A DNA stretch of 64,000 bases from an uncultured Acinetobacter sp. (GCF_947626835.1 NZ_CANQTS010000007.1:1-64000), one strand, 5' to 3'; positions 22,299 through 34,381 are shown, numbered from the stretch's first letter. Numbers and translations are program-made. The notes: a model not told the origin generated them from the letters alone.

Positions 22299-22847
22299 TT
22301 ACTTTTTCTTTTTCGGTCCAAGTAACATACCCATTTGACGACCTTCCATTTTTGGAGATTGCTCAACAACACCAAAATCAACTACGTCAGCTTCAACTTT
22401 TTGTAATTGCGCTAAACCTAATTGTTGATGGGCCATTTCACGACCACGGAAACGAAGGGTGATTTTCACCTTGTTGCCTTCTTCAAGGAACTTGATGATT
22501 GAACGTAATTTTACGTTGTAATCACCAACATCAGTACCAGGGCGGAGCTTGATTTCTTTCACCTGTACTTGATGTTGTTTTTTCTTCGCTTCTTTTTGCT
22601 TTTGCTTAAGGTCAAACAAATGCTTGTTAAAGTCCATAATTTTACAAACTGGTGGCTCAGCATTGGCAACGATCTCAACCAAGTCAAGATCAACAGCTTC
22701 TGCAGCGCGCACGGCGTCTGCTAAGCTTACAATACCTTTTTGCTCACCATTTTCGTCTACAAGACGAACTTCTTTAGCACGAATTTCATCATTCAAAGCA
22801 GGACGGTTTGACTTACCGCCCTGTTGATTACGGTCAGGCTGTTTAAT
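22299..22847 (-). CDS. infC: Translation initiation factor IF-3 (ATT start codon inferred)
   Basis: [24 protein letters not shown]...[44 protein letters not shown]. Upstream codons extend in frame as (ATT)[30 protein letters not shown] lies 8 nt before the ATT. Confidence 0.92.
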   Translation of the reverse strand: MKQPDRNQQGGKSNRPALNDEIRAKEVRLVDENGEQKGIVSLADAVRAAEAVDLDLVEIVANAEPPVCKIMDFNKHLFDLKQKQKEAKKKQHQVQVKEIKLRPGTDVGDYNVKLRSIIKFLEEGNKVKITLRFRGREMAHQQLGLAQLQKVEADVVDFGVVEQSPKMEGRQMGMLLGPKKKK

Positions 22848-22852
22848 CGCTG

Positions 22853-24775
22853 TTACTCCACAATGTACCGGCCGCGTTCGGCAACGGCTACTTTCACTAA
22901 GTCAACGAAAGCATCGATTGACATAGTACCCAAATTTTTCCCTGAGCGGGTACGCACGTTTACAGTACCTTCTTCAACTTCACGGTCACCTAAAACCAGT
23001 AAGTAAGGAATACGTTCTAACGTACGTTCACGAATCTTAAAGCCGATTTTCTCATTTCTCAAGTCTGAAATCGCGCGGATACCGCTTTCTTTAAGTTTTG
23101 CGACGACTGACTCACACGCTTCGGCTTGTGAATCAGTAATGTTCATCACGCAGGCTTGAGTTGGTGCCAACCAAGGTGGCATAAAGCCTGCATAGTGCTC
23201 AATTAAAATACCAATGAAGCGTTCAAAACTGCCTAAGATCGCACGGTGTAACATCACAGGCTGATCACGGTCGTTGTCTTCAGTGACATACGAGGCGTCT
23301 AAACGCTCTGGTAAGTTAAAGTCACACTGAATAGTACCACATTGCCATACACGACCTAAGCAGTCTTTTAAAGAGAATTCAATTTTTGGACCGTAGAATG
23401 CGCCTTCACCCGGTTGTAATTCCCACTCAAGACCGGCTGCATCTAAAGCATCAGCTAAAGATTTTTCTGCCATATCCCAAAGCGCGTCATCACCTACACG
23501 TTTTTCAGGACGTGTAGAGAGTTTCATTTGCACATCTTCAAAACCAAAGTCTTTATAAACATCTAAGGTTAATTTAATGAAGTCTGCAACTTCTTGACCA
23601 ATCTGTTCTTTAGTACAGAAAATATGCGCGTCATCTTGAGTAAAGCCACGTACACGCATAATGCCATGTAATGAACCCGATGGTTCGTTACGGTGACAAG
23701 AACCAAACTCGGCTAAACGTACCGGTAAATCACGGTAAGATTTTAAACCTTGATTGAACACTTGTACGTGACAAGGACAGTTCATAGGTTTAACGGCATA
23801 GTTACGATTTTCAGAATGGGTGGTAAACATGTTATCTGCGTAGTTGGCAGCATGTCCTGATTTTTCCCATAAAGTAAAATCAACCACTTGTGGGGTACGA
23901 ATTTCTTCATAACCATTGTCTTGTTGTACTTTACGCATGTATTGCTCAAGTACTTGGTAAATCGTCCAACCGTTTGGATGCCAGAACACCATACCCGGTG
24001 CTTCTTCTTGCATATGGAACAAATCAAGCGCTTTACCAATTTTACGGTGATCGCGTTTTTCTGCTTCTTCAATACGTTTTACATAGGCAGCAAGCTGCTT
24101 TTTATCTGCCCAAGCAGTACCGTAAACACGTTGTAATTGTTCGTTTTTCGCATCACCACGCCAGTAAGCACCTGACATTTTAGTCAGTTTAAAGGCTTTT
24201 AAGAATTTGGTGTTTGGAACGTGCGGACCACGACACATATCCAAATAGTCTTGATGGTAGTACAAGCCCATTTCGGTTTCTTCAGGCATGTCTGCAATCA
24301 AGCGTAATTTGTAGTCTTCGCCACGCGCTGTGAACTCTGCAATCACTTCATCACGCGGTGTCATTTTTTTAATGACATCATAATCTTGGTCGATGAGCTT
24401 TTTCATGCGCGCTTCGATGGCAGCCATGTCATCTGGCGTAAACGGCTTTTCACTGAAAATATCGTAATAAAAACCATCTTCAATGACAGGACCAATCACC
24501 ATCTTCGCTTCAGGGAACAATTGCTTAACCGCATGACCCACTAAATGTGCGCAAGAGTGACGAATGATGTGAACACCATCTTCATCTTTTGGCGTGATGA
24601 TTTGTAAGGTTGCGTCTTCAGTAATTAAGTCAGAAGCATCAACGAGTTGACCGTTAACACGACCTGCAACTGTATTTTTTGCAAGACCCGGACCGATGCT
24701 CAGCGCAACGTCCATCACAGATACGGCTTGATCAAACTGTTTTTGATCGCCATTTGGCAAAGTGATAATTGGCAT
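22853..24775 (-). CDS. thrS: Threonine-tRNA ligase
   Basis: TGS domain; [81 protein letters not shown]. Confidence 0.98.
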   Translation of the reverse strand: MPIITLPNGDQKQFDQAVSVMDVALSIGPGLAKNTVAGRVNGQLVDASDLITEDATLQIITPKDEDGVHIIRHSCAHLVGHAVKQLFPEAKMVIGPVIEDGFYYDIFSEKPFTPDDMAAIEARMKKLIDQDYDVIKKMTPRDEVIAEFTARGEDYKLRLIADMPEETEMGLYYHQDYLDMCRGPHVPNTKFLKAFKLTKMSGAYWRGDAKNEQLQRVYGTAWADKKQLAAYVKRIEEAEKRDHRKIGKALDLFHMQEEAPGMVFWHPNGWTIYQVLEQYMRKVQQDNGYEEIRTPQVVDFTLWEKSGHAANYADNMFTTHSENRNYAVKPMNCPCHVQVFNQGLKSYRDLPVRLAEFGSCHRNEPSGSLHGIMRVRGFTQDDAHIFCTKEQIGQEVADFIKLTLDVYKDFGFEDVQMKLSTRPEKRVGDDALWDMAEKSLADALDAAGLEWELQPGEGAFYGPKIEFSLKDCLGRVWQCGTIQCDFNLPERLDASYVTEDNDRDQPVMLHRAILGSFERFIGILIEHYAGFMPPWLAPTQACVMNITDSQAEACESVVAKLKESGIRAISDLRNEKIGFKIRERTLERIPYLLVLGDREVEEGTVNVRTRSGKNLGTMSIDAFVDLVKVAVAERGRYIVE

Positions 24776-24926
24776 AGAAAATCCTTAAGGAGTGATGCCC
24801 CGTACCATAGAGCATGTCACCGCGAGATTATGATCGAGGAAATTCCTCAAAAGATAAAAACGGTGGATAAATAAAAATCGTCTTGAATTTTACACGGCTT
24901 AACCCATGGATTAAACCTTTCGAATT

Positions 24927-24950
24927 AAAAAAAGCGGCCACAGCCGCTGT
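24927..24950 (-). terminator. Intrinsic terminator of the rapZ-HPr-darP genes
   Basis: AGCGGC-CACA-GCCGCT stem with a T tract on the minus strand. Confidence 0.7.
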
Positions 24951-24952
24951 TT

Positions 24953-25486
24953 TTATTGATCCGAGATGAGTGCTACTTGTTGGATGTAGTTAAATAATTT
25001 TAACTTCGATGCCGCAAGCTCTTCTTCAGAGACTTGTTTGTTGATATCACGCTGAATTCGTAAAATATGCTGACGAATCGGGTGATGCTCAGCGGCATTG
25101 TGCGCCTTCATAAACTCTTTAATGACAGGGTCGCCTTGATTGATCATACGATCAACCCAACGTTGTAACTGTGCAGTTTTTTTCGCGCCTTGTTGTGGCG
25201 TTAAGTAAGATAAAATCACGCTTTCATCTTCATTGCGCAATAATTTACCAATACGTAAAAATTGACGACGACGTGCCTCACCTGAAGTGATCGCACGGAC
25301 ATCAAGCAGTGCCTCAATTAAGCGTTCTTCAACAGGGAGATTATTGATTTGCTTAACATTAAGTTGTGCAAGCTGCTCACCTAAAGCGGCCATACGTTGT
25401 ACGGCTTTTTTCTGTTCGGTTTTACTTGCACGTCCTTCCAAAGATTCAAAGTCTTCTTCGGTAAAACGGGTTGATCGACGTGCCAC
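24953..25486 (-). CDS. darP: Ribosome biogenesis factor DarP/YjgA (DUF615)
   Basis: SLEGRASKTEQKKAVQRMAALGEQL; LPVEERLIEALLDVRAITSGEARRRQFLRIGKLLR. Confidence 0.92.
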   Translation of the reverse strand: MARRSTRFTEEDFESLEGRASKTEQKKAVQRMAALGEQLAQLNVKQINNLPVEERLIEALLDVRAITSGEARRRQFLRIGKLLRNEDESVILSYLTPQQGAKKTAQLQRWVDRMINQGDPVIKEFMKAHNAAEHHPIRQHILRIQRDINKQVSEEELAASKLKLFNYIQQVALISDQ

Positions 25487-25488
25487 GA

Positions 25489-25758
25489 TTAATCTGCCTC
25501 GTAAAATTTTGCTGCAAATAGTGCTTGAATCTCAGACAAAGCTTTTTCTTCATCTAAACCTTCAATCACCAAGCGTAAAGTTGTGCCCTTGCCTGCACCA
25601 AGCATCAGCAAAGACATAATATTTTTTGCATCGACTAATTTGTCACCTTTGCCAATTTGAATCGATGAACGAAATTTGGTAGTGACCTCAATTAGCTTAC
25701 CAGATGCACGCGCATGTAAACCTAGTTTATTCATTACGTCAACAGTTGTTTCGATCAT
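25489..25758 (-). CDS. HPr family phosphocarrier protein (NPr-like)
   Basis: [21 protein letters not shown]...[28 protein letters not shown] at 25758 overlaps the rapZ stop. Confidence 0.92.
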   Translation of the reverse strand: MIETTVDVMNKLGLHARASGKLIEVTTKFRSSIQIGKGDKLVDAKNIMSLLMLGAGKGTTLRLVIEGLDEEKALSEIQALFAAKFYEAD

Positions 25759-26606
25759 GACCAGTGCTTCATTTCTCGGTGGAGGACTTGAATAGACCAT
25801 TTTGCCTCAAGGGCTTGTCTGAGTCTATCGACAATATATACAGAACGGTGTTGCCCACCGGTACAGCCAATCGACACTGTAATATAGTGACGATGCCCTT
25901 CGGCAAAGGTTGGCAACCATTTATCTAAAAACCCATGCAGATCATTAAACATCTCATTGACTTGCTCACTTTGGCTTAAAAAATCTTTGACCGGCTGATC
26001 AAGTCCTGAATATTGACGTAAGCTTAAATCCCAATGCGGATTGGGTAAATGTCTGACATCAAAGACATAATCGGCATCGAGTGGAATGCCATGCTTATAA
26101 CCAAAAGATTGTAAAATCACCACCAAGCGCTCATTTTGCCCTAATTTAGACAGCAAAACATGTTTTAAATCATGCACGCTTTTGTCGGTGGTATCAATAC
26201 TCACTGTTGCGCGCATTTGAATCGGCAAGAGTAATTTTTTTTCTTCTTCAATACATACACTTAAGCTTTGAAAACGACTCGATAATGGATGCGGACGACG
26301 TGAGGCACTAAAACGGGCAAATAATTCTTTGTCTTGTGAGCTTAAAAAAATCACTTCAACATCGCCGTGTTGTTGCAATAAAGCAAACACATCATCAAAT
26401 TCTTGCAAATCAGCACGCGTGCTTCTGACATCTACCCCAAGCGCTAACAGCTCTAGATTATTTTCATAATCAAGTTTAGATACAATTTCAGGAAGCAATG
26501 CCAAGGGTAAATTGTCGATACAGTAATAGCCCAAATCCTCTAGCACCTGTAAGGCAGATGATTTACCTGAGCCTGATTGTCCTGTCACAATTAAAATACG
26601 CTTCAT
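25755..26606 (-). CDS. rapZ: RNase adapter protein RapZ
   Basis: [39 protein letters not shown]-like [43 protein letters not shown]-like [19 protein letters not shown]. Confidence 0.96.
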   Translation of the reverse strand: MKRILIVTGQSGSGKSSALQVLEDLGYYCIDNLPLALLPEIVSKLDYENNLELLALGVDVRSTRADLQEFDDVFALLQQHGDVEVIFLSSQDKELFARFSASRRPHPLSSRFQSLSVCIEEEKKLLLPIQMRATVSIDTTDKSVHDLKHVLLSKLGQNERLVVILQSFGYKHGIPLDADYVFDVRHLPNPHWDLSLRQYSGLDQPVKDFLSQSEQVNEMFNDLHGFLDKWLPTFAEGHRHYITVSIGCTGGQHRSVYIVDRLRQALEAKWSIQVLHREMKHWS

Positions 26607-26626
26607 GGCATTACTCCTTTGAGTTT

Positions 26627-27472
26627 TTAAGCGCTATGTTTAACCTGTAAGTTATCAATTAAACGTGTTGCACCTAATTTGGCTGCCACAAACAGCACTA
26701 CATCTTGATCAAACTGCTGAACTTGTTGCAGTTGAGGACTACGTGCCTCTACATAATCGACCTCAAAACCAGCATCCGTTAAGCTTTGACGTAGGATTGC
26801 TAAAACATCGGCTAAAGCTTCACCTGCTTGTAACTGTGTTGCCGCAGCTTTTAAGCTTTGATAGATGGTTGGCGCAATAGCACGATGCTCAGGGCTTAAA
26901 TAACCATTGCGTGAACTTAAAGCCAAACCATCTTCAGCACGGGCAATCGGTACACCAATCACCTCCAGCGGGATGTTTAAATCACGTACAAATTGACGAA
27001 TCACTGCCAACTGTTGATAGTCTTTTTCCCCAAAGAAAGCATATTTTGGCTGCACCATATTAAATAGTTTGGTCACCACCACCGCAACACCATCAAAATG
27101 ACCAGGGCGTTGTAAACCACATAAGTCGTTGGTAATACCCCCAACTGAAATATTGGTTAAACGTGGCTGATTGCCATACATTTGTTCAACGGTGGGTGCA
27201 AAAACAATGTCACAGCCCACTTCAGCCAATAATCGCTGATCTTGCTCTAAAGTACGTGGATAGCTGTCGAAATCTTCGTTAGGTCCAAATTGAATTGGAT
27301 TGACAAAAATACTGACCACGACCACATCACACAGTTTTTTGGCTTCACGCACAAGGTTTAAATGACCTTGGTGTAAATTACCCATCGTGGGTACAAAACC
27401 AATGATTTTACGTGCTGCACGAGCTGGACTGAGTGATGCACTTAAGCCTTGAATTGTGGTTTCTGTTTTCAT
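26627..27472 (-). CDS. panC: Pantoate-beta-alanine ligase
   Basis: [64 protein letters not shown]. Confidence 0.97.
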   Translation of the reverse strand: MKTETTIQGLSASLSPARAARKIIGFVPTMGNLHQGHLNLVREAKKLCDVVVVSIFVNPIQFGPNEDFDSYPRTLEQDQRLLAEVGCDIVFAPTVEQMYGNQPRLTNISVGGITNDLCGLQRPGHFDGVAVVVTKLFNMVQPKYAFFGEKDYQQLAVIRQFVRDLNIPLEVIGVPIARAEDGLALSSRNGYLSPEHRAIAPTIYQSLKAAATQLQAGEALADVLAILRQSLTDAGFEVDYVEARSPQLQQVQQFDQDVVLFVAAKLGATRLIDNLQVKHSA

Positions 27473-27475
27473 TGT

Positions 27476-28285
27476 TTACAGCTCTACCTGAAAGGTGTGT
27501 TCTTTGGCGGGAAAAGATCCATCTAATACGGCCGTATGATAGGCTTTAAAAGCATCTAAAATAGCGGTCTCACCTGCTTGCTCTTTCATAAAGTTACGCA
27601 CAAATTTTGCTACGCGACCAAAAGTTAAGCCCAACATATCTTGTACAACTAAGACTTGACCATCGGTTGCATTGCCGGCCCCAATGCCAATCACGGGCGT
27701 ATGTGGAAATAATTCGCTAATTTCTTGTCCCAATTGTGCCGGTACACATTCAAGCAACAATAGCGCAGCACCTGCTTCCACTACAGCCTTACAATCGCTA
27801 ATCAGTTGATCGGCTGCTTCACGGGTACGTGCTTGAAGCTTATAACCACCCAATACATGAACTGATTGCGGTGTTAAACCTAGATGCACACATACCGGAA
27901 TACCATTACGGGTTAACACTTCAACAGTTTCGGCCAACCATGCACCACCTTCCATTTTGACCATTTGCGCACCAGCTTGCATCACAGTACGTGAGTTTTG
28001 CAAAGCATCGTTTAAAGTGGCATAACTCATAAACGGTAAATCGGTCATAATAAAAGCGTGACTGTTGCCACGGCGTACCGCAGCAGTGTGATAAGCCATA
28101 TCGTCTACGGTGACAGGCAAAGTCGAATCACGCCCTTGAATAGACATCCCCAAGGAATCGCCAATCAAAATGCTATCAATTTGGGCAATTTCCATGGCTT
28201 TGGCCATACTGGCGTCATAACATGTAAGACATGAAAATTTACGTGCTTCAGCTTTAAAGCGGCGCAAATCGCTTAGACTAATCAT
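27476..28285 (-). CDS. panB: 3-methyl-2-oxobutanoate hydroxymethyltransferase
   Basis: SCLTCYDASMAKAMEIAQIDSILIGDSLGM; GGYKLQARTREAADQLI; VIGIGAGNATDGQVLVVQDMLGL. Confidence 0.97.
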   Translation of the reverse strand: MISLSDLRRFKAEARKFSCLTCYDASMAKAMEIAQIDSILIGDSLGMSIQGRDSTLPVTVDDMAYHTAAVRRGNSHAFIMTDLPFMSYATLNDALQNSRTVMQAGAQMVKMEGGAWLAETVEVLTRNGIPVCVHLGLTPQSVHVLGGYKLQARTREAADQLISDCKAVVEAGAALLLLECVPAQLGQEISELFPHTPVIGIGAGNATDGQVLVVQDMLGLTFGRVAKFVRNFMKEQAGETAILDAFKAYHTAVLDGSFPAKEHTFQVEL

Positions 28286-28329
28286 GTAGCTATTCCTCTA
28301 TGGAAGTAAAAGGACATCCCTAAAAAATA

Positions 28330-28815
28330 TTATAATGCTGCCCAATCGGCATCAGCGCAAACGGCTAAACTTGCCTGTTGAACCAAGGCTAAGTCCTGTA
28401 GTTTTTGACCTTTCACCTGTAAATGTGGGTCGAGATCTAAAAGTGGCAACACCACAAACTCACGCTCCAACACACCCACATGTGGCACAGTTAGACGCTC
28501 ATTTTGAATGTGTTGATCAGCATAGAGTAATAAGTCCAGATCTAAAGTGCGTTCGCCCCAATGACGTAAGCGTACACGACCAGCTTCTTGCTCAAAGCGT
28601 TGTAATTGATCCAACAAAGCAAGCGGCGCTAAATCTGTACTGAGTTGCACCACAGCATTCAAATAATCCGGTTGATCTTGTGGACCCATGGGTGGGGTTT
28701 GGTACAACTTAGAGGTTTTGACCTGACCTAAAGTGGCAAGTTTTGCCACCGCTTCGGTTAAAATTTCTTTTGAATCGCCAAGATTGCTGCCTAAGCCAAT
28801 ATAGGTGATGATCAT
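28330..28815 (-). CDS. folK: 6-hydroxymethyl-7,8-dihydropterin pyrophosphokinase (HPPK)
   Basis: YIGLGSNLGDSKEIL; QTPPMGPQDQPDYLNAVVQL; LRHWGERTLDLDLLLY. Confidence 0.95.
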   Translation of the reverse strand: MIITYIGLGSNLGDSKEILTEAVAKLATLGQVKTSKLYQTPPMGPQDQPDYLNAVVQLSTDLAPLALLDQLQRFEQEAGRVRLRHWGERTLDLDLLLYADQHIQNERLTVPHVGVLEREFVVLPLLDLDPHLQVKGQKLQDLALVQQASLAVCADADWAAL

Positions 28816-30275
28816 TGTGTTGGTCCAAAAATCACTTGTGTTAAATCACGTTGAACGCGTTTACGTTTTAAAATCGGATGATCATGACCAATCGTGCCAT
28901 CGGTACTGCCTGATGCCACCGAACGCTGCACCTGGGTTTGTACTTCTTGCTTGGCTTTACGCTGACGACGGCTACGTGATTCAGGCTCTTGCACCAAAGG
29001 CTCAAGCTCTTGTGGCTGTCTTGCCAACACCACGTCATCTTCATGCGATTTTGAACGACGGCTCTTGCTACGTTGACGGTTATACTGTCCAATCACACGT
29101 TCTTTTTGATCACTGCTCATGATCTGATAAGCATCCCACCATTCGCCCATGCCTTGGGTGGTAGTGTCGCCTGATTTTTCACGTAACAATAAAAAGTCAA
29201 ACCCAGCACGGAAACGCGCATGTCCTGATAATGCTTCAATTTGTTGTGGTTTTGGATTGAGCAAACGCGTTTGCATTTCCCAAACTTCACGAATAAAAGT
29301 TTCGGCAAAACGTGGAATTACAGTACGGGTACTTTGACGTTTAAGCACATCTAAGCCTGCTTGAGCGCGTGCTTCGGCGGCCACAACACCTTTATGTTGA
29401 TAAAAATGACAACGTTCTAGGAACTGTTCCCACAACAATACCGCATAGAAAAATGCAGGATTAATGGTTTTACCAATTGAAATACGTTGATCGGTATTTT
29501 TTGCTGCACGTTCAATAAATGGCGTGATTTTAGGTGCAATATCAGCAAACAATTGTTGCCAAATACCAAACTCAATCAACATTGGCATCACACGATTTAA
29601 GTGACCCATGGTAAAGAGTTTTTGTGACTCATCGTATAAACGGTGTGGCGATACATCACGTAATAAGTACGCTGCTTCTGGATTAAAGATGTCTAAAATT
29701 TCAGGTGCAATACTAAAATTTAATTTGGCTGCAAAACGTAAGGTACGCAGCATACGCACTGGATCTTCTTCAAAACGCGTTTGCGGATCACCCAACAGAC
29801 GTAAAGTTTTATGTTTAATATCATCGGCTGCATTACAAAAATCCAGCACAATGCCTTTACGCGGTTGGTAATACATGGCATTAATTGAAAAGTCCCGACG
29901 AACAAAGTCTTGCTCAATCGTGCCCCAATTATTATCACGTAAAATCATGCCTTGGGCTGATGTTACCGCTTTTTTGGGTGGCGCACGGAAAGTGGCTACT
30001 TCGACCAATTCACGACCTGAATAAACATGTGCCAATTCAAAACGACGACCGATAATTCGGCAACGACGACCGAATACTTCCTTGATTTGGCTTGGAGTCG
30101 CATTCGTGACAGCGTCAAAATCCTTTGGATTAAGACCAAGCATTAAGTCACGAACACCACCGCCCACAATATAAGCTTCATAACCTGCTTTGGTTAAAGC
30201 ATCGATGACATCTAAAATATAAGAAGGTAATTGTGCGGTAGATAAACCGCATTTTGACGCGCGCAAGGTTTGCAA
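28812..30275 (-). CDS. pcnB: Poly(A) polymerase I (apparent TTG start)
   Basis: YEAYIVGGGVRDLMLGLNPKDFDAVTNATPSQIKEVFGRRCRIIGRRFELAHVY; basic C-terminal tail; AGGAG 10 nt before the TTG. Confidence 0.93.
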   Translation of the reverse strand: MQTLRASKCGLSTAQLPSYILDVIDALTKAGYEAYIVGGGVRDLMLGLNPKDFDAVTNATPSQIKEVFGRRCRIIGRRFELAHVYSGRELVEVATFRAPPKKAVTSAQGMILRDNNWGTIEQDFVRRDFSINAMYYQPRKGIVLDFCNAADDIKHKTLRLLGDPQTRFEEDPVRMLRTLRFAAKLNFSIAPEILDIFNPEAAYLLRDVSPHRLYDESQKLFTMGHLNRVMPMLIEFGIWQQLFADIAPKITPFIERAAKNTDQRISIGKTINPAFFYAVLLWEQFLERCHFYQHKGVVAAEARAQAGLDVLKRQSTRTVIPRFAETFIREVWEMQTRLLNPKPQQIEALSGHARFRAGFDFLLLREKSGDTTTQGMGEWWDAYQIMSSDQKERVIGQYNRQRSKSRRSKSHEDDVVLARQPQELEPLVQEPESRSRRQRKAKQEVQTQVQRSVASGSTDGTIGHDHPILKRKRVQRDLTQVIFGPTQ

Positions 30276-30415
30276 AAGACGCTGTCTCCTACGTCTGAAC
30301 GTAATTTTATTAAGATAACGCTAATCATATCGCTTAGCTGCTCAAAGGGCAATTTGATAATCCATTAGAAATTATCGAAGCAGGCTTAAGATCAGCTGTT
30401 TTATGCAAAATTGGC

Positions 30416-30808
30416 TTATAAAGCCAGTCGCGCGCGATTTTTTTCTAATAACTTAGGTCCAATACCTTTGACATTTTCAAGCTCTTCAATACGCTTAAAG
30501 CCACCATGTTGCTGGCGATAATCAATAATGGCTTGGGCTTTTTTAGCCCCCACGCCTGACAATTGCTGTAATTCTGCCAAGGATGCCCGATTTAAACTGA
30601 CTTTACCAGCTGTAGTGGTAGTTGCACCCGTTACTTGGGTACTGGGTTTACCTAAATAATAATTGGGATCTTGAGCTGCTTTTTTGGCCTGTAAGCGCAT
30701 ATCTATGGCTTGTTGCTCGGCTTGCCATTTGGCATAGTCACGATCAAATTGATTCGCCTGTGTTGGATGGGCGAACATGAGTAACAACAGTATCACGATG
30801 ATGGGCAT
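30416..30808 (-). CDS. ComEA-like helix-hairpin-helix protein with signal peptide
   Basis: [59 protein letters not shown]. Confidence 0.88.
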   Translation of the reverse strand: MPIIVILLLLMFAHPTQANQFDRDYAKWQAEQQAIDMRLQAKKAAQDPNYYLGKPSTQVTGATTTTAGKVSLNRASLAELQQLSGVGAKKAQAIIDYRQQHGGFKRIEELENVKGIGPKLLEKNRARLAL

Positions 30809-31574
30809 GATGAGCCTCCTTGGCAGTTTTGGCCGCCTCCCATAATTGATCCATCTCAGCGAGGCTCATCTGATCAACTGATTTGCCTTGTAACAAGGCC
30901 TGTTGTTCGATATAAGCAAAACGGCTACGAAACTTATGGATGGTGCCAAGTAATGCGCTTTCACTTGATACTCCTAGTTTACGCCCAACATTGACCAATG
31001 AGAACAAACAATCGCCAAACTCGTCTTGAATCTCGTCGGAATGCCCATTTTGCATGGCCTGTTGTAGTTCACTCAATTCTTCTTCTAATTTCTCATACGC
31101 ATCTTCTACATGTGCAAAATCAAAACCAATTTTAGCGGCATTTTTTTGCATGGCTTCGGCCTGTTGTAAACTTGGACCCGGTTTAATGGCATCTAAGCGG
31201 GCTTGCGGCTTGCCTTGTTTTTCTTGGTTTTTAATATCTTGCCATAAATTAGACACTTGTTCAGGCGTTAACTGCTCAAATTTTTCTGCTTCAAATACAT
31301 GAGGATGGCGACGAATCAATTTTTGTGTAATAGCATCAACCACATCCTGAAAATCAAATGCACCTTGTTCACTATACATTTGCGCTTGAAACACCACTTG
31401 CAGCAATAAGTCACCCAATTCATCCCGAATATCATTCAGATTGCCACTACGCACTGCATCTTCAACTTCGTATGCTTCTTCAATGGCGTAACGGGTGAGG
31501 CTGTGTGGGGTTTGCTCGCGATCCCAAGGGCACTTTTCGCGTAATTCGCGCATAATATCAAGTAACTGTTGCAT
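30744..31574 (-). CDS. mazG: Nucleoside triphosphate pyrophosphohydrolase MazG
   Basis: [49 protein letters not shown]; duplicated MazG domain. Confidence 0.94.
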   Translation of the reverse strand: MQQLLDIMRELREKCPWDREQTPHSLTRYAIEEAYEVEDAVRSGNLNDIRDELGDLLLQVVFQAQMYSEQGAFDFQDVVDAITQKLIRRHPHVFEAEKFEQLTPEQVSNLWQDIKNQEKQGKPQARLDAIKPGPSLQQAEAMQKNAAKIGFDFAHVEDAYEKLEEELSELQQAMQNGHSDEIQDEFGDCLFSLVNVGRKLGVSSESALLGTIHKFRSRFAYIEQQALLQGKSVDQMSLAEMDQLWEAAKTAKEAHHAHHRDTVVTHVRPSNTGESI

Positions 31575-31609
31575 GGTTGTGTAGCTCTTTTGCTTTATGA
31601 CGAGTATAA

Positions 31610-31637
31610 ATAAAAAAACCCAGTCATAAAGACTGGG
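31610..31637 (-). terminator. Intrinsic terminator of der
   Basis: CCCAGTC-ATAAA-GACTGGG with a T tract on the minus strand. Confidence 0.8.
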
Positions 31638-31657
31638 CTTATGTGCCTAAACAGAAA

Positions 31658-33067
31658 TTAACGTTTAAATTTCTTTTCAGCTTTCTTAAATTTCTGTACA
31701 TAACGACGTTTACGCGCAGCTGCACGTTCGTCCATTTGTGACTTACGTCCTTCAAATGGGTTTTCTGAGGTTTTAAACTCAATACGTACAGGCGTACCTT
31801 CAAGTTTATACACTTTACGGAATACGTTTTCTAAATAACGACGGTAATCGGCAGGCGTTTTATCGACTTTGTTACCATGAATCACAATCGTTGGTGGGTT
31901 TTGACCACCAATATGTGCATAACGCATTTTAATACGACGACCTTGTACCATACCCGGTTGATGCGCTTCGGTTGCATCATTTAAGATTTGGGTAATTTTA
32001 GCAGGCGATACTTTTAAGCGTGCTGAATCATAGGCACGGTGGATAGAAGGATAAAGATCACCAACACCCGTACCATGTAATGCAGAAATTAAATGCACTC
32101 TTGCCCAAGGAATAAAGTCAAAGCGACGTTCAATGTCGAGTTTACATTGCTTACGGTCATACTCGGTCATGTTGTCCCATTTGTTGACCGCAATCACCAT
32201 GGCACGACCAGCTTCTAACGCATAGCCAATTAAATGTAAATCTTGCTCAACAATACCGTCACGTGCATCAACCACCACCACAATCACGTTGGCGTCTTTA
32301 ATGGCTTGGAGTGTTTTAACAATCGAGAATTTCTCGATCATTTCATCCACTTTACCCTTACGACGTACACCGGCGGTGTCAATCAGCGTATATTTACGTT
32401 CATCACGTTCAAACGGAATATAGACCGAGTCACGCGTTGTACCCGGTTGGTCAAAGGCAACCACACGTTCTTCACCCAATAAACGGTTCACAAGTGTTGA
32501 TTTACCCACGTTTGGACGACCAATGATCGCTAAACGTAAACCTGTGTCTTTGTCGTGTTCATCTGGATTTTCATCTTCAGGCACATCGTGTAACACTTCT
32601 TCAAGCATTTGTTGCACACCACGACCGTGGCTGGCTGCCACTTGCATCGGCTCGCCCATACCGAGTTTATAAAACTCAACCAAGGCAGCTTCGGCATGTA
32701 CACCATCAACCTTGTTGGCTACAAGGAAAACTTTTTTACCAAGTGTACGTAAATCACGGGCAATTTGTTCGTCAGAGGCAAGCAAACCTGCACGAGCATC
32801 CACCACAAAAATAATCATGTCTGCTTCGTGAATGGCAGTTTTTGATTGCTCTGCCATGTAATTGTCGATCCCACCTTCGGATTCGCCAATACCACCTGTA
32901 TCTACCACGATAAAGGATTTGTTTTGGTAGGTCGCATCACCATATTTACGGTCACGAGTCAGACCTGCAAAGTCTGCCACCAGTGCGTCACGGCTCTTGG
33001 TAATTTGGTTGAACAGCGTTGATTTTCCGACGTTCGGACGACCAATGAGCGCAATTACGGGTTTCAT
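31658..33067 (-). CDS. der: GTPase Der (EngA)
   Basis: Two GTPase domains ([14 protein letters not shown] and [14 protein letters not shown]) plus KH-like C-terminus. Confidence 0.98.
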   Translation of the reverse strand: MKPVIALIGRPNVGKSTLFNQITKSRDALVADFAGLTRDRKYGDATYQNKSFIVVDTGGIGESEGGIDNYMAEQSKTAIHEADMIIFVVDARAGLLASDEQIARDLRTLGKKVFLVANKVDGVHAEAALVEFYKLGMGEPMQVAASHGRGVQQMLEEVLHDVPEDENPDEHDKDTGLRLAIIGRPNVGKSTLVNRLLGEERVVAFDQPGTTRDSVYIPFERDERKYTLIDTAGVRRKGKVDEMIEKFSIVKTLQAIKDANVIVVVVDARDGIVEQDLHLIGYALEAGRAMVIAVNKWDNMTEYDRKQCKLDIERRFDFIPWARVHLISALHGTGVGDLYPSIHRAYDSARLKVSPAKITQILNDATEAHQPGMVQGRRIKMRYAHIGGQNPPTIVIHGNKVDKTPADYRRYLENVFRKVYKLEGTPVRIEFKTSENPFEGRKSQMDERAAARKRRYVQKFKKAEKKFKR

Positions 33068-33232
33068 AGATTAACCTTATAGTTAAGATCGGCCATTCAT
33101 TAAGTGGCCTGAACATCAGAAACAATGGGAAGAAAAAATGAGTCAAAGACTAAATAAAACACGGGGGCGTGCTGTGCATGTCCCCGTGTATAAAATACGA
33201 TGGCGCCTAGTTTACCACAAGCGGGTAAAAAA

Positions 33233-34381
33233 TTAACGATTCTGCCAAATGCTATAGGTACCCTTTTGACTTGATACATATAATTGTTGGTCAACACTAC
33301 GTAACGAGCGCACTTCGCCTGAGGTTTTGGCGCGTCCAATCAAGTTACCGCTATTCGGATCAACCAGATGTAGTACACCATCTAAATCACCGACCACCAA
33401 TTGATTGCCTAAAACAGCAGGGTTACTTAAACGACGATTGAGCAACTGCTCATTTTGCCACAGTTGTTGACCTGTAGTGATATCATAGGCTGTGAGTTGA
33501 CCGCCACTTTGAGCCACAAAAACTTTGTTATCAAAAATAACTGGGCTACGTAAGCTTGATGCATCTTCACTCCAAATCACTTGTTGTGAAGCCAAATCCA
33601 TAGCCGTAAGTTGACCTTGATAACTGGTGCTAATTAAGTAACGTCCTGCGACTACAGGCTCACCATCAATATCATTTAAACGCTGAATATCAGAGCGGCC
33701 ATCATTAATTGATACACGGCGCTGTAATTGTGGAATACCAGTTACTGTATCAATCACATACACATAACTATTTGCCCAAGCCACCAATACAGTACGTGGA
33801 TCAACCGCGACCGGTGCTGCTGTACCACGCATGCTAAAGTCGACTTTTGGCAAATTATAGGTCCAAATTTGCTGACCAGTGCTGATGTCGTGTGCAAATA
33901 CAGTCCCATCATTGGCCAAAGTAATGACACGACCTGCTTGAATCAAGGAGGGTGCAAGTACTGCACTACTGAGTTGGCTTTGCCATTTGGTTTGACCGGT
34001 GGCTTGATCAAGTGCAAACAATTGACCTTTTTTATTGGCCACCACTACAATACCTTCGCCAGCGACAGCACCAGCACTAATGCCAGCTTTAGAGATTTTA
34101 CTTTGCCAAATACGTTGCTTGCCTTGATAGGCTGTCACTTCACCTTTAGGGTCGGCAGCAAAGACCTGACCTTGGGCTAAACCCAACTGTAAACGTAGTG
34201 GGTCAACTGCATTGGTTGCAGCCACACTATAGTTGGCAATAGCAACCAAACTGCTTGAAGCAGAAATTTTAGGTAATGGACTTGGCTTTTGTTCTGCAAC
34301 CTTAATGGCTTTATTTGAACAACCGACCAAAGCCAAACTCAGTAGGCCCAAAGCCAATGGCGCTTTATAATTCATTTTCAT
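33233..34381 (-). CDS. bamB: Outer membrane assembly factor BamB
   Basis: Lipoprotein signal LALVGCSNK; PQQ/beta-propeller repeats (FALDQATGQTKWQSQL, FAHDISTGQQIWTYNL). Confidence 0.94.
   Translation of the reverse strand: MKMNYKAPLALGLLSLALVGCSNKAIKVAEQKPSPLPKISASSSLVAIANYSVAATNAVDPLRLQLGLAQGQVFAADPKGEVTAYQGKQRIWQSKISKAGISAGAVAGEGIVVVANKKGQLFALDQATGQTKWQSQLSSAVLAPSLIQAGRVITLANDGTVFAHDISTGQQIWTYNLPKVDFSMRGTAAPVAVDPRTVLVAWANSYVYVIDTVTGIPQLQRRVSINDGRSDIQRLNDIDGEPVVAGRYLISTSYQGQLTAMDLASQQVIWSEDASSLRSPVIFDNKVFVAQSGGQLTAYDITTGQQLWQNEQLLNRRLSNPAVLGNQLVVGDLDGVLHLVDPNSGNLIGRAKTSGEVRSLRSVDQQLYVSSQKGTYSIWQNR

Noticed and set aside
22299-22796. Track start of infC at 22796
   Set aside because: The codon is TTG within conserved IF-3 sequence; in-frame extension to ATT at 22847 fits homologs and the SD.
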